NCBI GenBank assembly: GCA_029990175.1
Contig: JARKIP010000033.1
Coordinates: 20,629,001-20,693,000 of the forward strand
Direction: 5' to 3'
Source of the DNA: Petunia secreta
Taxonomy: Eukaryota > Streptophyta > Magnoliopsida > Solanales > Solanaceae
DNA: 64,000 nucleotides
Made by a program: the position numbers and the translations under genes. The notes beneath the pieces were generated by a model, which was given only the letters and a program-made list of their open reading frames with translations, ran no database searches and was not told where the DNA came from. This document shows positions 57,112 to 64,000 of the stretch, piece after piece (the stretch's first letter is position 1; the number at the start of each line of letters is the position of its first letter).

Positions 57112-57482
57112 CCTCAAAGACGTAAGATTTTCACCCACAAGCCATTTTTGTCACTAGTATTTAATTTGAAGCCACTTTTTTTAATGGTCTTACATGAGAG
57201 GCCACTTTTTGGAACTTCAATCTTTGTGGGCTGAAGTTCAACCTTGTGAGTTGAACTTCATGCCTAAATTATGAAGTTTCAACTTCAATCTGTAAGGGCT
57301 GAACTTTTAGGTATAAATGCGTAAACTTCAACCCCTGTGGGCTGAACTTGTGTGAAGTTCAACCCAAAAGAATTGAAGTACCAAAAAGTAACCTCTCATG
57401 TAAAATCAATAAAAAAAAGTGGCCTCAAACCAAAGACAACAGCCAAAAGTGGCCTTTGGTGCACTTCGCCCCTCAAAGACCA
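57112..57482. mobile_element. Foldback element with long imperfect inverted repeat
   Basis: CCCCTCAAAGAC flanks both sides (57112-57123 and 57470-57481). The left arm (57140-57240, GCCACTTTTTTTAATGG, TTACATGAGAGGCCACTTTTT, AACTTCAATC) is the inverse of the right arm (57360-57469, GTAACCTCTCATGTAAAATC, AAAAAAAAGTGGCC). The centre repeats the phrase GGGCTGAASTT. No coding capacity. The type (MULE-like MITE) is tentative. Confidence 0.65.
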
Positions 57483-59410
57483 GTTCTCAACCTGCAACCC
57501 TAATTCTTTTTTCTCAAAATGGCACTCAATTTCCCTAAAAATTAAAAAATAAAAATTGAAAAGAACCCAAATTCGTTAAAATCCAGCTAGCTTGATTTGA
57601 ACCAGCGTCGAGTGAGATTGTGCCAGCGTCGTCCTTTTCAGTACAATCTTATCCTTTCATAGCCAACCAAAATCGTTCAAATCTCGCAAAATCAAGCCAT
57701 TAATTCAACCCAAGGTATTGAATCAATGTCTCAGATCAATTTTGTGTTGAATCCCACATCGATTTCGTCCCATTTTCTGAAACCCCTCTATAAATACCTG
57801 CCTTGATTCAATTATTGACAGGTGGATTTTGAAGGAATGTGAGAGGAGTTTTGGCAACGAGAACCCTCAGATAGTGCCCTTTGGCGTTCCTTCAACTTCC
57901 ATACTCTCATTTTTCTTGATTCGTTGATTATTCGCTTGGTCGTTCGAGTGTGGATCCTTCGAGTAGATTGTCCCGTTCACTGCACTATAGCAGAATGAGT
58001 TCATTTTTTGACTCTGATGTTTGCAAGTCCATATTCAATTGGATTTTTTCTGTTGTATTTCCTGAAGCTCGATGCACATTCCAGAACAGCCAAGGATGGA
58101 CAATTTGTATTTTCAGGCCTCATGCACTCGTATCTTCAACTCCTAGCCACTCTTTGGGTTCTGTTTTTTCAACTTATACTCCCATTTTCCCTTAGGATAG
58201 TTGAGAGAAATGAGGTAAAGGGACCTCCCAAGTTTCCAAATAAAAGGGGACATTGACCAAGTCAATACTTAAATAACTTAAGTGAGGACCGAATTGTAAC
58301 ATTTAAAACTTGTGGATAGGAGAAAAATATTTAAAATTTACAAAAATGCCCCACGATTCAAAAAAATTCAAATATGTCATTTTCTCTCTCTCTCCCACCT
58401 ACTTTTACTCTCCCATTATTCAAATCATTTCAAACTTTTATTTCTCTCTCTTCTCTTTTTTCTCCCTCTTTTTTCTTCTTCCTTCTCCTTCTTTCTTCTA
58501 GATTTCTTTTCAAATTTCATTTTATTACTATCCTTGTTATTTTTCTTTCTCCTTCTTCGTCTTCGTCTTCGTTTTCTTTTCTTCTTCGTTATTCATTTTG
58601 AATTTTTGTTTACGTTCTCCTTTTTTTTATTCTTATTCTTCTTCTTCTTCTCCGTTTCATTCTTTTTCATATATTTTTTTAAATTCTCGTCGTTTTATAT
58701 ATCTTTTCGGACATGTAAATATATTTTTTATATGTTTAAAAAATTTTGGAGATGTTTTCACGTTTGAAAAATAGTGTACACATCTCGTCAGATATGTACA
58801 CATATTATTCTAGCCATAAACCCCTCCATAATATTCCTCATACTTGTGTGAGCAAAAATACGCCACCTATTATTATGGGAATACGAGTCTAGCTAGTGAG
58901 ACTAGACTAATCCTATAAGTTACCAGGAACAGAGGCTACACGCATGTTCTATGAGTTACGACCGTTCAGGCGGTACAGGCGTCGGACGCAAGGCATACAT
59001 CTTGCCGCCTTAGGGTTACAGTCTCCTAGTTAGGGTATATACCACCGCCTTGACTTTATAGGCCCATGAGCCTCATAAGTCTTTGTATTTTACCATAATT
59101 AGGACTGGGTAATCACTGCTATAAATACCTGATACGGGGCAAATCGAGCTAAGACACCAACCATCAAGAGCCAAGCTTGAGAGCACAAGGAATGCAAGTC
59201 ACGGGCTCCGGAAGCGACTTGAACATCATGCATCGGAGCACCAAGGAAGGAGGAGCGCCCAGCTTAGCCAGGAAGAGCACCTAGATAGAAGGAGGTCTAA
59301 GCGGAGCGCCCAGACATGGAGGTCCAGGCATAGCGCCTGAACCCAAGCTTTGCCAGGCGGAGCGCCCAGCCTTGGCACCATTTTGCTCAGTGGACTTCTT
59401 AGGCGGAGCG
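57483..59410. other. Repeat-derived intergenic region
   Basis: No gene is supported. 57720-57830 has a promoter-like CTATAAATACC typical of an LTR. 58380-58680 is pyrimidine-rich low complexity (TTC/CTT), which produces long Ser/Phe/Leu reading frames without meaning. 59240-59405 has several copies of GGCGGAGCGCCCAG-like sequence next to another CTATAAATACC (about 59121), probably part of another decayed LTR. Confidence 0.55.
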
Positions 59411-59425
59411 TGATACTAGGCTAGA

Positions 59426-60752
59426 TGTTGCAATAATTTCTATACTTTTGCCTCGTATTTATGTTTCAACTTGCGATATTTGTTGGTACTTTGGATGGAA
59501 TTGCTCTTATTTGGTGTGTTTTATATTGTAGGGATTACATTGATGATATGAGCCGTATATGGAGCATAGTTGATGAAAAACAACTGTTTTGAAGTCTGAG
59601 TAGAATCCCGAGGGTCGAGTGAACTAAGGTGTGGAGGAAAAATGATAAAAGAATTGGAGATGCAGTGAATTTAGCCTGTTGCGCCGCGCCGGGCGTTGCG
59701 CTATGCGGCACAATAGGGACGATCTTCAGAGAGTTGAGAATTTTAGAAAGCCTACAAAAATTGGCCTACGGCACCGTACTGCGCAATGCATTGTGCAGCG
59801 TCGTAGGCTTAAATCCTGATGTTTTGATTCCGAGTTTATTTTGGATTCTAGACTTGTGTGGGTCTATGGGGACGGTATAAAAGTCTTAAAACACGTCCCA
59901 AAACATAACTTTTGACCTATCTAACATCAAAAGGAGGCAAGAAAGAGAGAAGATCAAGATTCAAAGGCTCCACTTTATCCATCCATCCATATTCTTATGG
60001 TTTTGTATACTTATAGTTATTTCTTGTCTTAGAACATGACTATGAGTGGCTAAATCACCCATTCTAGGGTTGATTGACCCGCTCCACATACTTGTGTGAT
60101 GATAATTGTTGTGTTAGTAATGAACTCTGTTAATTCTTCCTATCTATGTTGTTTACGAATTATTTGCTATTAATTTGTAGGATCCCTAATTAACTGTGCC
60201 CTTTATTCTTGTGATTACTAAGAATAGATTTATGAGTTAGGGTTAAACACATAGCAGTATTTCAACCTAAAACAAAGACATTACTTAGGTTGTCAAAACG
60301 GTGAATTAGGAATATTGATCCTTACTGTGAACCATAAGTGTAGTCCTCCATATCTTCATTAGTTAATTGGAATATTTAATTAATGAAAGTTATGATTACT
60401 TAACGGAAATGGGTAGTTGTAAACTTGGAGCACTTGTTCAATAAGAAGAGTTAGGGAAAATTGATAGCACAATATTTTAGCACAAGTTAGGAGTTGGGGA
60501 AATCAATCCTAGGTTTTCCATCTCTTGAATCAAATCTATCTTTCTATACTTGTTATTTACTTTCTTGTTTAGTAGTTTTAGTATAAAATCAAACTAAAGA
60601 TATAAACTTGAAGTTGGTTGAGCAGATAATTTAGCTAGATTAACTGCTAGGAGTCGTGTTCTCTGTAGGATTCAACCTCGGGACTTTAAGTACCGAGCTA
60701 TATTTGTCGCGACCGCTTAGTCCCTTTTATAGGGCGTAGTTGGGTGTGATCA
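59426..60752 (+). repeat. 5' LTR of element E
   Basis: Probable limits are TGTTGCAATAATTTC and GTGTGATCA; a start at 59411 (TGATACTAGG) is also possible. It contains a GCGC-rich block (59680-59710) like the LTR of element C, and an end block (CTGTAGGATTCAACCTCGGG ... GCGACCGCTTAGTCCC) typical of Athila LTRs. Confidence 0.65.
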
Positions 60753-60757
60753 AATTT

Positions 60758-60777
60758 TGGCGCCGTTGCAGGGGAAC
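60758..60777 (+). promoter_or_regulatory. Primer-binding site of element E
   Basis: TGGCGCCGTTGCAGGGGAAC, a tRNA-Asp-type site with one change relative to TGGCGCCGTTGCCGGGGA, five bases after the LTR. Confidence 0.85.
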
Positions 60778-60874
60778 ATGGTGTATTTCTAGCTTGTTAG
60801 GATAGCTGAGTAGTTAGTTCAATTAACTTCGTTTCTGTACATATTTATTTAGTCTATAAATAAATAATAAAAAT

Positions 60875-61507
60875 ATGGCATCAGGAAATTACATGTGGCT
60901 GGGTGATCATTATGGTTGTGATAATACGTCTTATTCCCCGAGCCCCTATTATGATGATACTTCTTTCTCTTATGATAATAGTAGGTATGATGAAGTGGAG
61001 GATGTTGAGGATGAATATGAAGCTGAACTTAAGAAGATTTGGGACAGACGTAGAGCACAACTATGCCACATAGAAGCTCAAGTGAATCAATTGGCTGCAT
61101 TATTAGGAATTCAACAACCTAGCCAAGAAGACATGGAATTAGAAAAAGAAATTATGGCTATAGTTGAAGATCTAAAACGTGAATTTCCATTGGAGGAGAC
61201 AAGGGTTGAAAGCCAACCATCTAGCCATATGGTGTGGGAAGATGCCGATGATGCGGTACTAGAGTCAGACAATAAAATTGAAGCTGAAATTATAGTTGAC
61301 TCTAAGTCGTGTCAGAAAGAGGATGTGAGTAACGAATCAAAGTCTGAGCGGGCTGCATCGCTTTCTAGACACTTTTCTACATTGATTTTAGAAGGGGACA
61401 TGGAAATTGATCCTTCTGAGCCGATTGAAGAGTTGAAGGATGATGTGTATGATGCTTACACTCTCGAATTTGTGATGCCATCTAGGCACGATGAAATCCT
61501 TGTATGA
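60875..61507 (+). CDS. 210-residue acidic ORF of unknown function in element E
   Basis: Starts MASGNYMWLGDHYG about 100 bases after the primer site, the place of a gag start. It has a Tyr/Ser/Asp-rich N-terminus (about 1-45) and a predicted coiled coil (ELKKIWDRRRAQLCHIEAQV then NQLAALL, about 52-80). A strongly Glu/Asp-rich remainder ends PSRHDEILV. It has no zinc knuckle or capsid motif that I can recognise, and I do not know a function. The segment NQLAALL is of the kind found near the end of Athila gags (compare METQMGQLA-type sequence), so a gag remnant is possible. The frame is intact over 633 bases, which is notable in a degraded neighbourhood. Confidence 0.55.
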   Translation: MASGNYMWLGDHYGCDNTSYSPSPYYDDTSFSYDNSRYDEVEDVEDEYEAELKKIWDRRRAQLCHIEAQVNQLAALLGIQQPSQEDMELEKEIMAIVEDLKREFPLEETRVESQPSSHMVWEDADDAVLESDNKIEAEIIVDSKSCQKEDVSNESKSERAASLSRHFSTLILEGDMEIDPSEPIEELKDDVYDAYTLEFVMPSRHDEILV

Positions 61508-61668
61508 GGGCCAGTGAATACAACATGGTATATTTGGTGCTTGGTCAAGAGCATAGCCGACAATTTGGGGATATTCCTAAGTTGGCAGCAACATGCATAA
61601 GAAAATACTTAATGTTTGATTTACAAGAACTTGTGCCACCCCAAGAGCATAGCCGGAGAGTTGAGTTA

Positions 61669-62935
61669 TGATGTGTGGCTAAAATACCACACATTACATA
61701 CTTGTACTTGAGCTATTGTTGTGTTAAATTGATGAAATAAGTGCACTTATCATGGTTTTGTTGTATTTTGTAGGTTGAATATGTTGGAGAAGAGTTATGG
61801 AAGAAACAAGTCAAAAAGAAGTCAAGTTGAGGAAAAAGAAAAAAACTGGCTAGTATGTGAAAAATGCAGCAGAAAGTTGGCTATGCGTGAAACAGTGACT
61901 AAGTTGAGCAGCAAAAAATTGGCTAGCGGGTCAACTTCAGTACCAGGGTGGTTATATGATGAAAAATCAGCCATTTCTTTGTTTTAACCTAGGGATAATT
62001 TTGGAAAAAATATGGTAATTACTTTGGGACTACAAATAGATAGTTTTACCATAGTTTACTCATTTTTTGGCCATTTTTCCAATCTTGGAGCAAGGATCCA
62101 TCAACAAGAACACCAAGAGAGTGAAGATTTGGAGCAAACTATTGAGAAATTCTCAACCCTTAGTACTCCTTTCTTTACTTTCATGCTTTGTATTGAATAT
62201 ATTTGGTGTCGTTGATGTTATTGAAGAATTGATTTTGTGAATATATTTCATGGCTATTTGTATTGTTAATTGGTATGATTTTGGACATGAATATATGAAT
62301 GAGTCATGACTAGGAATTTATATTGTTGGGTTTTGATTATCTAGCTTCCATTGTTTTGATTGCTTGACTTTTGTGCTCGCGACACTTAAGTTGCCCGTCT
62401 ACTTTGCTAATTAAAGACTCGGGAGAGATTAGTTAGCGTAGAATAGTGAAGCTAGCGAGGATTTGGGTTGATAGGCTATTTCATAGACTAACTCATCTAA
62501 AAGAAGTTACGTTCGGAGGAGGTCTTCTTTCCTCGGGTAATGGGTAGTGCTTTATAAGCTCAACCATGGCTTTGACGAGCGTCGTTGAGGTAAATCCCTT
62601 CTAGGCCGGAAGGATTCTAGGGATTACATTAGAATGACTCGGCCATAATATATAAACCTCGTGCTATAATTGCATCCTAGGCTCAAAGCTTGTTTTCCTT
62701 GGTTGTGAGAAGGCCATAGATCATATTTACTTGCTTTCCTAGTGTAGTTTATAGTTGTTAATATCGTTCCATCACCTCGTTATCCTAGTTTGGCTTTGTC
62801 AAATAGGTTTAGTTCCTCCACTACTTTGATCGCATCACTTTGTTCCTTGTGGATTCGACCCCAACTCCTAGTTGGGTAAATTGTATTGTGATGACCGTTC
62901 ATACCTCAAGTCGAGGTGTGTGTTGAGCGTTGTCA
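61669..62935 (+). repeat. Solo LTR of an Athila-like family inside element E
   Basis: Runs from TGATGTGTGGC to GCGTTGTCA, with a near-matching 5-bp duplication (AGTTA before, AATTA after). Its end block (TTCCTTGTGGATTCGACCCC then AACTCCTAGTTGGG) has the same layout as the end of the element E LTR but a different sequence elsewhere. No second LTR or internal region is next to it, hence solo. Confidence 0.65.
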
Positions 62936-62989
62936 AATTACAATTGGGGAGGCAATTCATAAGCTCAAGTTGGAGGAAAAAGTATCGAC

Positions 62990-63367
62990 TCTGGGTTATA
63001 TCGTGCCACGGCATTAAACAAGGCGCTTCTCGGGGGGCAACCCGCGATTGTAATTGTATCCAATTAAAAATAAAAAGAAAAAAAAAAGTTGAAAAATCTA
63101 AAAAAAAAGTCATCTTTTGAAGGTTGTTACTTGGTGAGTTTCTTTGTTTTGCAGGTTTCTACTGGTTTGAAGTCTTAAGTGTGGGGTTCTTGCAACCTCG
63201 TACGATTGGATGAGGATGTCCTGCTCGAGGGAAGTCTGAGTACCTTGTGCCCTAAGGAAGCTTACAAGGATGTTCTTCGGGCTTAGAGCCCCAGGGAGTT
63301 TCTCTATCACCTTTAGTTTTATTTAAATGCATTGAGGGCAATGCATGATTTTAAGTGTGGGGTGGGA
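62990..63367 (+). other. Athila post-integrase conserved block and purine-tract-like motifs
   Basis: CGTGCCACGGCATTAAACAA with GGCGCTTCTCGGGGGGCAAC (63003-63044) corresponds to the block at 18133-18178 of element C. AAGTGTGGGG occurs at 63177-63186 and 63353-63362 (the second extended to GTGGGAG). 63452-63480 is a poly(T) run. From 63368 to 64000 I see no gene. Confidence 0.65.
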
Positions 63368-64000
63368 GTCTTCCTATTTGTGTTAATAAGTTCCTTTGGT
63401 TTTTCTTTGTGCATCAGTTCTTTGCCAAGGGAAATAGTTTGAACCGGGTATAGGTAGATTTTTTTTTTTTTTTTTTTTTTAGGATTAGAGTGTAGTAATT
63501 GGATGGGAGAGTCTTGGCTCCATGATTTGACTAGTTTTATAGAGATACTTAATTTGGGATATGTGAACTTCATGCGTATATTCTGCCATGATCCACTTGC
63601 CTTGAGAAATATTGAGTGCATTGTTTGAAGCCTATGATCATGATGTTGACTCTAGATTTGCTTGAGAGTTTGCTTGTATTTGCTTTGTTTTAGAGCGGGA
63701 ATTGAGCCATTTTGAGTAGGTTATGTGCCATGTGTGAGTGCGGATTTTGTTTTCTCTATGTTTAATACTTGATGTCTAGAACTTTCCCGGTATGTGTGCA
63801 AAGAGAAATGAGAAGTTTGCTCGGGTAGGAAGTGATATAAGCATTCCTTTCATAACCAATTTATTTGAAGCTTCAGAATTAGATGTTTACCAGTGAAAAT
63901 TTGACTCTAGCTAACCCATTTGAGCCTGTAGCCTTTCTTTGATAGCCATTGGGATTCCTATTTCTTGTACTAAATACCTGTGAGTTTTACTTGTGGTGTT

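Larger units (their letters stand above)
59426..64000 (+). mobile_element. Element E: non-autonomous Athila-like element, 3' end outside window
   Basis: Plus-strand order: 5' LTR (59426-60752), tRNA-Asp-type primer site (60758), a 210-residue ORF, a nested solo LTR, then directly the Athila post-integrase block (62990-63045, GGGGGGCAACCCGCG) and purine-tract-like motifs (63177, 63353). Gag, RT and integrase are missing, so it looks like a large deletion derivative that would rely on other elements. The 3' LTR must lie beyond 64000. Confidence 0.7.

Noticed and set aside
58312..58767. Long Ser/Phe/Leu-rich open frames on the plus strand
   Set aside because: They are translations of a TTC/CTT-rich low-complexity stretch with no domain, no conserved start context and no neighbour support.
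59629..59880. 83-residue plus-strand ORF
   Set aside because: It lies inside the 5' LTR of element E and covers the GCGC-rich block; no protein similarity recognised.
1..64000. CRISPR arrays, operons, ribosome-binding sites, tRNA or rRNA genes
   Set aside because: None seen. The DNA is plant nuclear; tRNA-like boxes belong to SINE remnants without a full cloverleaf.

Overview
This is nuclear DNA from a flowering plant, most likely a member of the Solanaceae (nightshade family). The evidence is intron-containing genes of plant families, Ty3/gypsy retrotransposons of plant-only lineages, and several fragments that resemble Solanaceae tRNA-derived SINEs. Species cannot be fixed from the sequence alone. 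All exon boundaries were placed by hand from GT/GC-AG signals, codon phase and knowledge of the protein families.

Layout. (1) Positions 1-24960 are nested retrotransposons with no host gene. Element A (1-6915, minus strand) is a degraded Tat-lineage Ty3/gypsy element. Its 3' end lies outside the window. Element B (7833-12500) is a related Tat element keeping only its 3' LTR, an antisense extra gene (plus strand) and the last codons of integrase. Element C (12501-24960, minus strand) is an Athila-type element inserted into B. Its outer 5' LTR end and all of B beyond it have been lost. (2) Positions 26249-40889 (minus) are an 11-exon WD40 gene of the WDR20/CreC family. Its 8.5 kb sixth intron carries a young 5.3 kb chromovirus-like retrotransposon (29023-34312) with perfect 5-bp target duplications. 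Other introns hold SINE pieces and tandem repeats. (3) Positions 44213-44947 and 46642-47409 (both minus) are two tandem, intronless fasciclin-like arabinogalactan protein genes of the FLA11/FLA12 type. Their promoters share sequence blocks and MYB46/SMRE-like sites. (4) Positions 48694-53799 (minus) are a 9-exon gene for the ER co-chaperone P58IPK (DnaJ + TPR, 482 residues). Its first intron holds a near-perfect 325-bp tandem duplication. (5) Positions 53800-59410 are intergenic, with a MULE-like element nested inside a MITE, a large foldback element and SINE fragments. (6) Positions 59426-64000 are the 5' part of a non-autonomous Athila-like element (plus strand) with a 210-residue orphan ORF and a nested solo LTR.

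How the parts relate. The four host genes lie in the same orientation and are separate transcription units. The two FLA paralogues probably act in secondary-wall formation, P58IPK in ER protein folding, and the WD40 protein probably as a deubiquitinase partner. I saw no clearly new biochemical system. The most unusual signals are the Tat antisense gene with its own TATA box, intron-like gaps and a conserved series of C(TTCG)G hairpins between the convergent ORFs; the shared wall-MYB sites in the FLA promoters; and several datable nested insertions.
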